64,000 nt of DNA from Tritonibacter scottomollicae (GCF_003003215.1 NZ_PVUF01000006.1:124001-188000), one strand, 5' to 3'; shown: positions 1 through 9,449, numbered from the stretch's first letter. Notes: generated by a model from the sequence alone, not told the origin. Program-made: numbers and translations.

Positions 1-2
1 AT

Positions 3-95
3 GCCGCCAACTGTCTGCAAGGGGTGCTTGACGGATTGAACCCAAAGGACAGCGGCGGACAGTTTGATTGGGCCGGCAAAAAGATCCCAGAATAA
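3..95 (+). CDS. C-terminal end of an unidentified protein (5' end outside window)
   Basis: An open frame enters from the left edge and stops with TAA at 93-95. It gives 30 residues starting AANCLQGVLDG and ending DWAGKKIPE. The codon usage is GC-rich and coding-like, and the frame is in the same direction as the sensor kinase that starts about 140 bases later. The fragment is too short to assign a family. Its place directly before a sensor kinase could fit a partner periplasmic protein, but nothing visible proves that. Confidence 0.5.
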   Translation, partial: AANCLQGVLDGLNPKDSGGQFDWAGKKIPE

Positions 96-238
96 CATCA
101 TCCGAACGTTGCCAGTGTGAGGCCTCTTTGTAGGGTCCGTTCGGGCCTCGCCTGTGGTCTTGCCCCCCGGCGTCGATCCGGCGACACTGACGGACTATTG
201 CCACCTGCGTCGGTGGCACCGCAAGGAGACCATCGCTT

Positions 239-2221
239 GTGCTGAAATCCGTTCGCCTGCGCCTGCTGATCCTTGCGTTGCTGCCCCTTAGTGTCCTGAT
301 GCCGCTGCTGATGGTGGTCGCGATGGCGCGATGGAACGCAGATTACGACAAGGTCCTGATCGCCAATGTCGAAAGTGACCTGCGGATCGCCGAACAATAC
401 CTCGGCCAGCTCCAGGGCAACTCCGCCCGCACCTTGCAGGGATTGGCAGATTCGGCGCGTCTGGCAACGGTGCTGTCCTCCGGCGCGCTTCAGGTTGACC
501 GCTTTCTCACCACCCAAAAGAGCGCGTTGCAGCTCGATTTCCTCTATCTGTTGCAAGGCGACGCCTTGACGGCGGCCAAGGCGAAATGGCCGGTGATCCA
601 CGAGGCCGCCGCTGGCCGCATGGCGTCGGAAATAGATATCTTCTCTGCTGCAGAACTCATGGATGTGTCTCCTGCCTTGGCGGCGCAGGCGAGCATAGAC
701 CTGATCGAGACCGAAGCAGCTGCCCCCACCGATCACGACGTCGAGGATCGGGGCATGGTCGTCCATACCGCCGCCCCGGTGCGCGTCAGCGGCGCCGACG
801 GTGTGTTGGTTGGTGGATTGCTGCTGAACCGCAACCTTGATTTCATCGATACCATCAATGCGCTGGTCTATCTGCACGGGCAATCGGATGTCAGCCGTCA
901 GGGCACCGCAACACTGTTTCTCGACGACACCCGCATTTCGACCAATGTCCGTCTGTTCGAAGATGTGCGGGCGCTTGGAACGCGGGTCTCGGCTGCCGTG
1001 CGCGGCGCGGTTTTAGGCGACGGCGAGACCTGGCTTGATCGCGCTTTTGTCGTGAACGACTGGTATATCTCAGGCTACATGCCGCTGACCGACAGTTTTG
1101 GGAAACGGGTCGGCATGCTCTATGTCGGCTTTCTGGAGGCCCCCTACCAGACCGCAAAGAGAGCCGCCTACTGGACGGTTGCCGGCGCCTTTGTTCTGGT
1201 CATCGCCTTGACCGCACCGTTGTTCCTGTGGCTGGCTAAAGGGATTTTTGCCCCGCTCGAACGCATGACCCGCACCATGGCGCGGGTGAAGCGCGGCGAT
1301 CTGACTGCGCGCAATGGCACCATCGGGCGCAGTGACGAAATCGGCCAGGTCGCCAGCCATCTCGACACTCTGCTGGATCAGGTGCAGGAGCGGGACAAGC
1401 GCCTGCGCAACTGGGCGGACGAGCTGAACGCCCGCGTCGAGGAACGCACCCGGGAGCTGAAAGTCGCCAACACCAAACTGGAGGAGACGTTCCGGCAGTT
1501 GGTGATGAGCGAAAAGCTGGCGTCGATCGGTGAAATCACCGCCGGCGTTGCGCATGAGATCAACAATCCGGTCGCCGTTATCCAAGGCAATGTGGATGTG
1601 ATGCGCATGACGCTCGGCGAGGCCGCCGACCCGGTGCAGACCGAACTCGATCTGATCGACAATCAGGTGATGCGGATCGGTGCCATCGTCGGAAAGCTGT
1701 TGCAATTCGCAAGGCCATCAGACTTTGGCACCTTTGCGGAACATGTAGACGTGGCCGCCGTGGTTCGCGATTGTCTGGTATTGGTGGATCATGTGATCTC
1801 GAAACAGGAGATCCGGGTCCTCACCCAGTTCGACGACACATCTTGCGTCTGCATCGACCCCGGTGAGTTACAGCAAGTTGTGATCAACATCATCATCAAC
1901 GCCACCCAGGCGATGGATGGACGGGGTACCCTAGCGATTTCCGTTGGGGCGACGTCCCGTGAGGGTCAGAACGGCACCGCCCTGCGCATCGCAGACACCG
2001 GTCCCGGCATTCCATCCGAACGGATCGATCATATTTTCGATCCGTTCTTCACCACCAAACAAGGAGAGGGCACCGGGCTTGGCCTGTCGATCAGCCAGAC
2101 TTTGATCCAGCGCGCCGGGGGCCGCATTACGGTGCGCAACCGCAAAGCGCGTGGCGCAGAGTTCCTGATCTGGTTGCCGGATCCTTCGTCGTCCGCCGCA
2201 GATCTCAACGCCCCGCACTAG
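239..2221 (+). CDS. Membrane-bound sensor histidine kinase with dCache-like periplasmic domain
   Basis: This 660-residue protein starts at GTG 239 behind an AAGGAG ribosome-binding site near 222. Transmembrane segment 1 is at about residues 8-28. A periplasmic sensor region of about 280 residues looks like a double Cache domain. Transmembrane segment 2 is at about 312-335. A HAMP linker and coiled coil follow to about 420. The phosphoacceptor motif AGVAHEINNP has its histidine at about 439, and the HATPase domain shows NIIINATQAM, DTGPGIP, FFTTK and GTGLGLSIS. It should autophosphorylate in response to a periplasmic ligand and signal to the convergent NtrC-like regulator ending at 2279. Its position beside formate dehydrogenase genes suggests control of that locus. 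The ligand is unknown. Confidence 0.9.
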   Translation: MLKSVRLRLLILALLPLSVLMPLLMVVAMARWNADYDKVLIANVESDLRIAEQYLGQLQGNSARTLQGLADSARLATVLSSGALQVDRFLTTQKSALQLDFLYLLQGDALTAAKAKWPVIHEAAAGRMASEIDIFSAAELMDVSPALAAQASIDLIETEAAAPTDHDVEDRGMVVHTAAPVRVSGADGVLVGGLLLNRNLDFIDTINALVYLHGQSDVSRQGTATLFLDDTRISTNVRLFEDVRALGTRVSAAVRGAVLGDGETWLDRAFVVNDWYISGYMPLTDSFGKRVGMLYVGFLEAPYQTAKRAAYWTVAGAFVLVIALTAPLFLWLAKGIFAPLERMTRTMARVKRGDLTARNGTIGRSDEIGQVASHLDTLLDQVQERDKRLRNWADELNARVEERTRELKVANTKLEETFRQLVMSEKLASIGEITAGVAHEINNPVAVIQGNVDVMRMTLGEAADPVQTELDLIDNQVMRIGAIVGKLLQFARPSDFGTFAEHVDVAAVVRDCLVLVDHVISKQEIRVLTQFDDTSCVCIDPGELQQVVINIIINATQAMDGRGTLAISVGATSREGQNGTALRIADTGPGIPSERIDHIFDPFFTTKQGEGTGLGLSISQTLIQRAGGRITVRNRKARGAEFLIWLPDPSSSAADLNAPH

Positions 2222-2278
2222 CACAGCGTCCCGACGCACCGCTGTCAGGATTTGCACTCAGCCGTCGGCTAAGGCCTC

Positions 2279-3628
2279 TCAAACGCCCCAGCTGGCACAT
2301 TTCCTGTCAATGGTCTTGCGCGAGACCCCAAGCCGCCGCGCCGCCTCTGCCCGATTGCCCTCACAGGCATCGAGCACATGCATGATATGGCGCTGCATCA
2401 CCATATCGAGGTTTTCGACTGCCTCCACTCCGGTGACGGACCCAGTGCCTGTGAATTCCTCTGGAAAGGCACCAAGGATCACCGAACGTTCGACAAGGTT
2501 GCGCAGCTCCCGCACGTTGCCGGGCCAGTCGTAGCGGGAGAATTTCAGCAACGTCTCCTCATCCAGCTCCAAGGTTGGCATGCCAAGGCTGAGGGCGAAT
2601 TGTTCCGTGAACAGCGCCGCCAGCTCGACGATATCCTCGATGCGCTGTCGCAGGGGCGGCATCTCGATGTTCACGACGTTGATGCGGTGATAGAGGTCGG
2701 CGCGGAACCGCCCGCTTTCGACCGCCTGCTGCAGGTCCGCATTGGTGGCAAACAGAAAGCGCAAATTCAGCGGAATGTCCCGCTCTGCTCCCACCGGACG
2801 CACCTTCTGATCCTCCAGCACCCGCAGCAGCGCCGCCTGCACCTGTTCGGGCATCTGCGCCACTTCATCAAGGAACAGCGTGCCGCCATCGGCGTGCAGG
2901 AATAGCCCGTCGCGGCGGCGGTCCTGCGCATCGATCACGCCAAACAATTCCTCCGCCAGCCGATCCGGCGACAGGCCGGCGCAGTTGACGGCAACAAAGG
3001 GCTGTTCGGCCCGGTCAGACAGCGAATGCAGCGTGCGTGCCGCAATCTCCTTGCCGGTGCCGGACGCCCCTGTGAACAGTACCGGCGTCGGCAGCGGTGC
3101 CAGACGCTGCAGCATCTGACGGACCTTGCCGATGGCCACGGATTTGCCCAGCAACCGCCCGCGCGCGCCCGCGTTCTCTGCCGAGAGCTCATGTTTCAGC
3201 AGGTAGTTTTCGCGGCGCAAATACTTGCGATCCAACGCCCGCGCCACCGCGTTCAGGATCTGATTGGCGCGAAAAGGTTTGAGCACGAAATCCGCAATCC
3301 CGATCCGCAACGCCTGAATGGCAGTGTCCAGATCCGCATAGGCCGTCACCAGGATGGTATCTGCAAAAAGCCCCACTCGGCGCTGCTCGGCGACCCACTC
3401 AAGCCCCGTCTTTCCGGGCATGATATTGTCCAGCACAATCAGATCGAAATGCGCCTTGTCGAGGATGTCAGAGGCGTCCTTCGCCGAAGCCGCCTGCTCC
3501 ACCCGCTTACAATGAGGCTCCAGCACCTTGGTCATGAAATGGCGCATGCCCGGTTCGTCATCAATCACCAGGATCGACGCGGAGGACAGCGACGCGGAAT
3601 ACTCATCGCGAAGGGCGGTGACGTTCAT
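2279..3628 (-). CDS. NtrC-family response regulator lacking the GAFTGA loop
   Basis: The protein has a receiver domain (phosphoacceptor Asp in LIVLDNIMPGKTG), then an AAA+ domain with Walker A GASGTGKE and Walker B GGTLFLDEV, then a Fis-type helix-turn-helix (AEAARRLGVSRKTIDRK). Canonical sigma54 activators carry GAFTGA shortly after ELFG. Here ELFG is followed by VIDAQDRRRDGLFLHADGG, so the loop that contacts sigma54 is absent. HupR and Rhodobacter capsulatus NtrC also lack it and act without sigma54. An in-frame TTG at 3637 is an alternative start, directly after the stop of the small upstream gene. I prefer ATG 3628, though the ribosome-binding site is weak. The convergent kinase at 239-2221 is its likely partner. 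Confidence 0.88.
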   Translation of the reverse strand: MNVTALRDEYSASLSSASILVIDDEPGMRHFMTKVLEPHCKRVEQAASAKDASDILDKAHFDLIVLDNIMPGKTGLEWVAEQRRVGLFADTILVTAYADLDTAIQALRIGIADFVLKPFRANQILNAVARALDRKYLRRENYLLKHELSAENAGARGRLLGKSVAIGKVRQMLQRLAPLPTPVLFTGASGTGKEIAARTLHSLSDRAEQPFVAVNCAGLSPDRLAEELFGVIDAQDRRRDGLFLHADGGTLFLDEVAQMPEQVQAALLRVLEDQKVRPVGAERDIPLNLRFLFATNADLQQAVESGRFRADLYHRINVVNIEMPPLRQRIEDIVELAALFTEQFALSLGMPTLELDEETLLKFSRYDWPGNVRELRNLVERSVILGAFPEEFTGTGSVTGVEAVENLDMVMQRHIMHVLDACEGNRAEAARRLGVSRKTIDRKCASWGV

Positions 3629-3637
3629 GGGATACAA

Positions 3638-3763
3638 TCAGTTCAGGCGTACAGCAGCGCCAGAGTTTTGATCCTGCGCGGAGAACCCTGCACGCTCCAG
3701 CGCAAAGTCCGCGCCGACGGCGATCACGGCGATGAGGGCAAAGCCCGCAAGCATGGCTTTCAT
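3638..3763 (-). CDS. 41-residue single-pass membrane protein
   Basis: The ATG at 3763 follows an AAGAGGAC ribosome-binding site. The product begins MKAMLAGFALIAVIAVGAD, a hydrophobic stretch of about 16 residues, followed by a short polar tail ending in VRLN. It has no recognisable family. It lies directly upstream of the response regulator on the same strand and almost touches its possible TTG start, so the two are probably co-transcribed. It could be a small membrane accessory of the sensory pair or an exported peptide. It is supported only by the start signal, the codon pattern and its position. Confidence 0.55.
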   Translation of the reverse strand: MKAMLAGFALIAVIAVGADFALERAGFSAQDQNSGAAVRLN

Positions 3764-4086
3764 ATCAGATGTCCTCTTGGTGTGTTGTCGCAGTTGTCAG
3801 GTGGTCTTGCAGATCCGCCCGGTCGATGTGGGCCGCGATCTGCGTCATTGGTTTCATTGAAGCCGACAGGCCGTAATATAGCGCTCCAGCCGGTGATCTA
3901 AAAGCACATCTATAGCCCCGGCGTTCAAGGCATTCCTCATTTCTGAACGCACATCAGAAGGAACATCACCCGAGGGAAGAGCCCTGCGGCATCCCCTCGC
4001 GGCTACCAGTGATGATCTCCGTCTTCCGGTTTGCCAACCGGGGCGACGTCACAAGGCGCAGGCCAGGTGTCAGTCGCCCCATGGTC
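3764..4086. other. Intergenic region between fdh operon and regulator pair
   Basis: About 320 bases separate the stop of the cytochrome b subunit gene from the small membrane gene, both on the minus strand. I see no convincing ORF and no strong hairpin followed by a T-run. It must hold the promoter for the small gene and regulator unless they are read through from the fdh operon. Confidence 0.5.
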
Positions 4087-5301
4087 CTATTCTGCCGGAG
4101 TAGCGCCCGTAGTCCCGGACTTCGCCCGCTCCTTCTCCTGAACTTCCTCAAGCCAGATCGAATGGTGCTGGTGCGCCCAGGCTTCGTCCACCTCGCCGGT
4201 GCCCATGGCATCATAGGCCCCCTCCATGCCCACCGTGCCGATGTAGATATGCGCAATGATGATCGCCATCAGCACAAAGGCCACGATGGCATGCCACAGC
4301 TGCGCCAACTGCATTTCCTCCTGCGGCGCCAGCTCGGTCGGCAAAGCACCATACCCCAGCCATTGCGGCAGACCGAGATCGTTGAGGATGCTGAAGGTCT
4401 TGGCAAAGAGCGGCAGTTCATACGGGAACAGCAGCGACAGGCCGGAAATTGATATCGACGCGCCGAACAAGATCACCGACCAGAAGATCACCTTTTGGCC
4501 TGCGTTGAACTTCTTTGCCGGCGGGTGTTTCTTGCCGACGATGCCGCCAAACTGCTTGATCCAGACCAGATCGAGCTTGTTGGGGATGTTATGCGCAACC
4601 CACATGAAGAACACCATGATCAGGGCCAGCATGAAGGCCCAGGACACCGAATTGTGGATCCATTTGGAGCCGATAAGCAGCAGGGAATTCACGTCCTTGC
4701 CCAGATAGGGCTGGATCGCCACACGTCCGAACAGCGTCAACAGGCCGGTCACCCCGAGCAGGATGAAAGATCCCGCCAGCATCCAATGGGCCAGACGCTC
4801 GATGAACTCAAAACGGGTCACGGTGCGACCGGTTTGTTCGCCATCGACACGCACCCGCCCTCGCAGCAGGAAGAACAGCGCCAACGCCCCCATCGTGCCG
4901 AGGAGCAGCCAACCGCCATATTGGCGCAGCGGTCCTTCGCGGAAAGTCAGCCAGCTCATGCCGCCATCCTGCACCAGAACAGTGGCCACTTCGCCGCCCG
5001 CCGAGACGCGAATGTCGGCAGAATTGTAGCGCAAGGCCCGCCACAGCTCCGGGTCGGACTGGCCACCAAGGGTGCCCAAGTGCTCGTTGATCGCGGCGGC
5101 CGCGTCCGGGTTGCCGGTGGCCTCACTGCGGAAACGATCATCAATCGGCTCGCCACGCTGGCGGGCCATGATGTCCTCCAGCGTCTGTGCCCCACCCGTC
5201 GCGCTGCGGTCGGGGGCAGTCGGGGCGGCGTCTTGTGCATGGGCCGAAAGGCCGCACATCAAGGCCAGCTTCAGAACGAATACGAAAATCAGGCGCGGCA
5301 T
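4087..5301 (-). CDS. fdhC: Formate dehydrogenase gamma subunit, cytochrome b556
   Basis: This is a 404-residue membrane subunit that passes electrons from formate oxidation to the quinone pool. It has an N-terminal signal-like segment (residues 1-22), a periplasmic domain of about 100 residues and a first membrane span near 130-148. A four-helix dihaem cytochrome b core follows, beginning FEFIERLAHWMLAGSF. Histidines in ERLAHW, KWIHNS, QLWHA and IIAHIYIG are good haem b ligand candidates. The tail is short and charged. It is the last structural gene of the leftward fdhA-B-C operon. The extended periplasmic N-terminus before the cytochrome core is usual in the proteobacterial FdhC/FdoI group. 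Confidence 0.93.
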   Translation of the reverse strand: MPRLIFVFVLKLALMCGLSAHAQDAAPTAPDRSATGGAQTLEDIMARQRGEPIDDRFRSEATGNPDAAAAINEHLGTLGGQSDPELWRALRYNSADIRVSAGGEVATVLVQDGGMSWLTFREGPLRQYGGWLLLGTMGALALFFLLRGRVRVDGEQTGRTVTRFEFIERLAHWMLAGSFILLGVTGLLTLFGRVAIQPYLGKDVNSLLLIGSKWIHNSVSWAFMLALIMVFFMWVAHNIPNKLDLVWIKQFGGIVGKKHPPAKKFNAGQKVIFWSVILFGASISISGLSLLFPYELPLFAKTFSILNDLGLPQWLGYGALPTELAPQEEMQLAQLWHAIVAFVLMAIIIAHIYIGTVGMEGAYDAMGTGEVDEAWAHQHHSIWLEEVQEKERAKSGTTGATPAE

Positions 5302-5419
5302 GGATGGAACTCCCCGTTAAGCCGGATTTGAAAAATTGAATAGAGGGCACACCGGAAGGGGCCCGCCGCATGGCGGGCCGCCTCCTGTTGTCGGCGTGCC
5401 TTGAGAACAAAGGCCGGCG

Positions 5420-6013
5420 TCAGCCGCCCTTCTGTTCGTAGGCTGTGCCCCAGCCCCAGGCGCCGGAACCAAAGCCACGGGCCACCACACGCTCACGGTA
5501 GACCGAGGACACCACGTCCCCATCACCCGCCAGGAGCGCTTTGGTGGAGCACATCTCGGCGCAGATCGGCAATTTGCCTTCCGCGATCCGGTTGCGCCCG
5601 TACTTCTGGAACTCGGCCTGCGAGTTGTTTTCTTCGGGACCACCGGCGCAGAAGGTACATTTGTCCATCTTGCCGCGGGAGCCGAAGTTGCCCGCCTGCG
5701 GATACTGCGGCGCGCCAAAGGGGCACGCGTAGAAGCAGTAGCCGCAGCCAATGCAGAGGTCCTTGGAGTGGAGAACCACCCCTTCCTCGTTCTGGTAGAA
5801 ACAATCCACCGGGCAGACCGCCATGCAGGGTGCATCGGAACAATGCATGCAGGCGACCGAGATGGACCGTTCACCGGGCTTGCCATCATTGATGGTCACA
5901 ACACGGCGCCGGTTGATGCCCCAGGGCACCTCGTGCTCGTTCTTACACGCGGTGACGCAGGCGTTGCATTCGATGCAGCGTTCGGCGTCGCACAGGAATT
6001 TAGCTCGTGCCAT
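5420..6013 (-). CDS. fdhB: Formate dehydrogenase beta subunit, 4x[4Fe-4S] protein
   Basis: The 197-residue ferredoxin-like subunit carries electrons from the catalytic subunit to cytochrome b. Cysteine motifs appear in order: CIECNACVTAC near residue 13, CMHCSDAPCMAVCP near 55, CIGCGYCFYACPFG near 87 and CTFC near 120, with a further Cys in ICAEMC. That supports four cubane clusters. It starts 12 bases after the stop of fdhA, so translation is probably coupled. It has no signal peptide of its own. Proteins of this type are exported with the Tat-tagged alpha subunit. Confidence 0.94.
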   Translation of the reverse strand: MARAKFLCDAERCIECNACVTACKNEHEVPWGINRRRVVTINDGKPGERSISVACMHCSDAPCMAVCPVDCFYQNEEGVVLHSKDLCIGCGYCFYACPFGAPQYPQAGNFGSRGKMDKCTFCAGGPEENNSQAEFQKYGRNRIAEGKLPICAEMCSTKALLAGDGDVVSSVYRERVVARGFGSGAWGWGTAYEQKGG

Positions 6014-6025
6014 TTATCCGTCTCC

Positions 6026-9000
6026 TTACGCTGGCATGATTTTGCAGAGGGTGGCCTTGGTCTCTTGCATCTGAGTGACCGAGTCGTAGCCGTAGGTCTG
6101 CGCCGTGTTGGTGCTTTCGCCCAGAACATAGGGGTCGGCGCCATCCGGGTACTTGGACCGTTGATCCTCGCCCTGGAAGTGACCACCAAAGTGGAAGGGC
6201 ATGAAGGCCACGCCGGCCCCTACCCGTTCGGTCACCATTGCCATCACCTTGACCTTGCCGCCCTCGGGGCCTTCGACCCAGACCTGAGCGCCATCGCGCA
6301 CGCCGATGTCGTTGGCGTCACGTGTGTTGATCTCGATGAACATGTCCTGCTGCAGTTCGGCGAGCCACGGGTTTGACCGGGTCTCGTCGCCGCCGCCCTC
6401 ATATTCGACCAGACGGCCGGAGGTGAGGATGATCGGATACTCCTTGGAGACATCGTTCTTCTGGATCGAGGCATACATGGTGGGCAGACGGTAGAATTTC
6501 CGATCCTCATAGGTCGGATAATCCGCCACCAGATCACGCCGGTTGGTGTAGAGCGGCTCGCGGTGCAGCGGCACCGGATCCGGGAAGGTCCACACCACAG
6601 CACGTGCCTTGGCGTTGCCGAAGGGGGCGCAGCCATGTTTGATCGCGACCCGCTGGATACCGCCCGAAAGGTCGGTCTTCCAGTTCACCGAAGCGGTCTT
6701 GGTGTTGAAATCAGACGGGAACGGAGACATGGACTGCTCGCCCACTTCTTCGCCTGCGCCCTGATTGCCAGTACCACTGGTGCCAGCCTCGCCCATGCCA
6801 TCGAGCTGCACGCCCGCGACACCTGCGATGACGGTTTTTTCCTCTTGGGTCAGGTCCTTGTCCCAACCGAGGTCGACCAGCATCTGCATGGTAAACTCAG
6901 GGTAGCCATCCTGAATTTCAGCACCGGGGTTCGAGACACCCTCGGCAAGCAGATTGTCGCCATCGCGCTCCACACCAAAGCGGGCGCGGAAACAGAGACC
7001 GCCATCCGCCACCGGCTTGGACATGTCATAGAGGTTCGGCGTGCCCGGATGGTTCATCTCCGGCGTGCCCCAGCAGGGCCACGGCAGACCGTAGAAATCG
7101 CCATCCGCCGGACCACCGACCGCTTGCAGCGTGGTGCGATCAAACGTGTGCTGGTTCGCCATATGGAGCTTGATGCGCTCCGGGCTCTGACCGGTGTAAC
7201 CCACCGTCCACATGCCCTGATTGAACTCGCGGGTGATGCTCTCGATATTGGGGGTCTCGGCGTCTTCCATCTCGATATTGCGGAAGAGACGATCTGCCCA
7301 GCCGAACTTGTTGGCGAATTTCGCCATGATCACATGATCCGGCAGGCTCTCGAACAGAGGCTCGACCACCTTGTCGCGCCACTGCAGCGACCGGTTCGAC
7401 GCCGTTACCGAGCCGCGTGTCTCGAACTGAGTACAGGCGGGCAGCAGGTAGACGCCATCAGTCCGGTCATGCAGCACGGCAGAGACGGTCGGATATGGGT
7501 CCACCACGACAAGCATGTCGAGCTTTTCCATCGCCGTCTTCATCTCCGTCATCCGGGTTTGAGAGTTCGGCGCGTGGCCCCAGAGAACCATGGCCCGCAC
7601 ATTGTTGGGCTGGTCGATGTTCTCTTTGTCCTCAAGGATACCGTCGATCCAGCGGGACACCGGAATGCCCGTCAGGTTCATCAGGTTCTTGTCCTTGCCG
7701 TCGGCGGATTTGACGGTTTCGAACTGTCCCTTGAGCCAGTCGATATCCTCACCCCAGACACGGCTCCAATGGCCCCATGCGCCAGCCGACAGGCCATAGT
7801 AGCCCGGCAGCGTGTGGCTGAGAACGCCAAGGTCGGTTGCGCCCTGCACGTTGTCGTGGCCGCGGAAGATATTGGTGCCGCCACCTTCGGTGCCCATGTT
7901 CCCAAGCGCGAGCTGCAGGATGCAGTAGGCACGGGTGTTGTTGTTGCCGTTGGTGTGCTGCGTGCCGCCCATGCACCAGATCACGGTGCCGGGACGGTTG
8001 TTCGCCATGGTCCGCGCCACGCGCTTGAGCTGGCTGCCGGGGGTGCCGGTCACGCGCTCGACTTCCTCGGGCGTCCATTTGGCGACCTCGTCGCGGATCT
8101 GGTCCATACCCCAGACACGGGTGCGGATAAACTCTTTGTCCTCCCAACCGTTCTCGAAGATGTGCCACAGGATCCCCCAGACCAGCGCCACATCGGTGCC
8201 GGGACGGAAACGGACATATTCGTCCGCGTGGGCCGCGGTGCGGGTGAAACGCGGATCGCACACGATCAGCGGCGCGTTGTTCTGCTCTTTGGCCTTCAGC
8301 ACGTGCAAGAGCGAGATCGGATGCGCCTCGGCAGGGTTGCCGCCGATGATGAAGATCGCCTTGGAGTTATGAATGTCGTTGTAGCTGTTGGTCATGGCGC
8401 CGTAGCCCCATGTGTTCGCAACACCCGCAACGGTGGTGGAGTGACAGATCCGCGCCTGGTGATCCACGTTGTTGGTGCCCCAGTAGGCGGCAAACTTGCG
8501 GAACAGATAGGCCTGTTCGTTGTTGTGCTTGGCCGAGCCGAGCCAATAGACGCTGTCAGGGCCGCTTTCTTCGCGGATCTGCATCATGCCGTCGCCGATC
8601 TCGTCGATCGCCTGTTCCCAGCTGATACGCTTCCACTCACCGCCTTCTTTCTTCATCGGGTACTTCAGGCGACGCTCGCCGTGGGCGTGTTCGCGTACCG
8701 ATGCACCTTTGGCGCAATGCGAGCCAAGGTTGAAGGGGCTGTCCCAACCGGGTTCCTGACCGGTCCAGACACCATCCTGCACCTCAGCAATCACGGTACA
8801 GCCGACCGAGCAGTGGGTGCAGACAGATTTGATCGTTTCGACCTTACCGGTTGCCGAAGCCGCCGCATTGGCCTGCGTCACGGTCCCGCCGGTGGCGCTG
8901 ATCGCTGCAAGCCCGCCGATGGCAAGGCCTGAGCCGCGCAGAAACGCGCGGCGGTCGACGGCTGTTTCGCCGACCTTGGACAGGATACTGGTCCGCTGGG

Positions 9001-9037
9001 GGCGTCGCGCTACCCCGTTGGTCTTTTTCCTAAGCAT
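6026..9037 (-). CDS. fdhA: Formate dehydrogenase catalytic subunit (Mo/W-bis-MGD), Tat-exported
   Basis: This 1003-residue enzyme oxidises formate to CO2, probably in the periplasm. A Tat signal (DRRAFLRGSG, arginines 29-30) is followed by a hydrophobic stretch and alanine-rich cleavage region. One [4Fe-4S] cluster is bound by Cys 73, 76, 80 and 108 (CTHCSVGC ... SHCAKG). The catalytic residue is Cys 198 in QARICHSTTV, followed by the conserved His. It is therefore a cysteine enzyme and not a selenocysteine one, and there is no in-frame UGA. The C-terminal molybdopterin dinucleotide-binding domain ends the chain. The start ATG follows an AGGGAGG ribosome-binding site. Whether molybdenum or tungsten is used cannot be read from sequence. 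Confidence 0.95.
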   Translation of the reverse strand: MLRKKTNGVARRPQRTSILSKVGETAVDRRAFLRGSGLAIGGLAAISATGGTVTQANAAASATGKVETIKSVCTHCSVGCTVIAEVQDGVWTGQEPGWDSPFNLGSHCAKGASVREHAHGERRLKYPMKKEGGEWKRISWEQAIDEIGDGMMQIREESGPDSVYWLGSAKHNNEQAYLFRKFAAYWGTNNVDHQARICHSTTVAGVANTWGYGAMTNSYNDIHNSKAIFIIGGNPAEAHPISLLHVLKAKEQNNAPLIVCDPRFTRTAAHADEYVRFRPGTDVALVWGILWHIFENGWEDKEFIRTRVWGMDQIRDEVAKWTPEEVERVTGTPGSQLKRVARTMANNRPGTVIWCMGGTQHTNGNNNTRAYCILQLALGNMGTEGGGTNIFRGHDNVQGATDLGVLSHTLPGYYGLSAGAWGHWSRVWGEDIDWLKGQFETVKSADGKDKNLMNLTGIPVSRWIDGILEDKENIDQPNNVRAMVLWGHAPNSQTRMTEMKTAMEKLDMLVVVDPYPTVSAVLHDRTDGVYLLPACTQFETRGSVTASNRSLQWRDKVVEPLFESLPDHVIMAKFANKFGWADRLFRNIEMEDAETPNIESITREFNQGMWTVGYTGQSPERIKLHMANQHTFDRTTLQAVGGPADGDFYGLPWPCWGTPEMNHPGTPNLYDMSKPVADGGLCFRARFGVERDGDNLLAEGVSNPGAEIQDGYPEFTMQMLVDLGWDKDLTQEEKTVIAGVAGVQLDGMGEAGTSGTGNQGAGEEVGEQSMSPFPSDFNTKTASVNWKTDLSGGIQRVAIKHGCAPFGNAKARAVVWTFPDPVPLHREPLYTNRRDLVADYPTYEDRKFYRLPTMYASIQKNDVSKEYPIILTSGRLVEYEGGGDETRSNPWLAELQQDMFIEINTRDANDIGVRDGAQVWVEGPEGGKVKVMAMVTERVGAGVAFMPFHFGGHFQGEDQRSKYPDGADPYVLGESTNTAQTYGYDSVTQMQETKATLCKIMPA

Positions 9038-9149
9038 TTTAAACCTCCCTTGCTTGTCCCTACAGTCAGGAACGCGCTGGGTTCATTGAAAAACCTTCGC
9101 TCAGTCGGGCGTCACGCAACCAGTCGGCTCAGGCATGAAAGGCAACCGA

Positions 9150-9338
9150 TCAGAACCGGGTGCTGTCGTAATAGGCGCGGGTATGCGCGGTATCCTGCAT
9201 CTTGTCCGATGACAGGTCCGGGGTCGCGGCCTCGACCTCGCCTCCGGTGGTTGCAAGCGCCACCGCCGCTACGGGCGTGGTGGTTGCAGCCAGTTTCAGA
9301 AAGTCGCGGCGGCTTGCGCCATCCTCTTTCCGTGACAT
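9150..9338 (-). CDS. Formate dehydrogenase region Tat-target small protein
   Basis: This 62-residue peptide starts at ATG 9338 behind GAGGAG. It reads MSRKEDGASRRDFLKLAAT, a perfect twin-arginine motif, followed by a hydrophobic stretch and a short mature part with ALATTGGEVEAATPD. Small Tat-signal proteins of this sort are a recurring companion of formate dehydrogenase operons (the 'formate dehydrogenase region TAT target' family), and their role is not established. It lies between the chaperone gene and fdhA on the same strand. A longer in-frame start exists upstream but lacks a better ribosome-binding site. Confidence 0.85.
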   Translation of the reverse strand: MSRKEDGASRRDFLKLAATTTPVAAVALATTGGEVEAATPDLSSDKMQDTAHTRAYYDSTRF

Positions 9339-9449
9339 GTGGATCCTCCTCCTCTTTGGTCTTGTCGGGTCCAACTCTTCAGGCGATCGGGCCGCCTCAC
9401 CCTGCGCGTGCCCACCACGCGCGTCTTAAATGGACTTCGCCGGGGCCAA

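Noticed and set aside
6563-8932. 789-residue open frame on the plus strand
   Set aside because: It is opposite fdhA and has an unnatural composition rich in His and Arg. fdhA has complete catalytic and cluster motifs.
6026-9037. Selenocysteine in formate dehydrogenase
   Set aside because: The catalytic position is encoded as Cys (QARICHS) and no in-frame TGA occurs.
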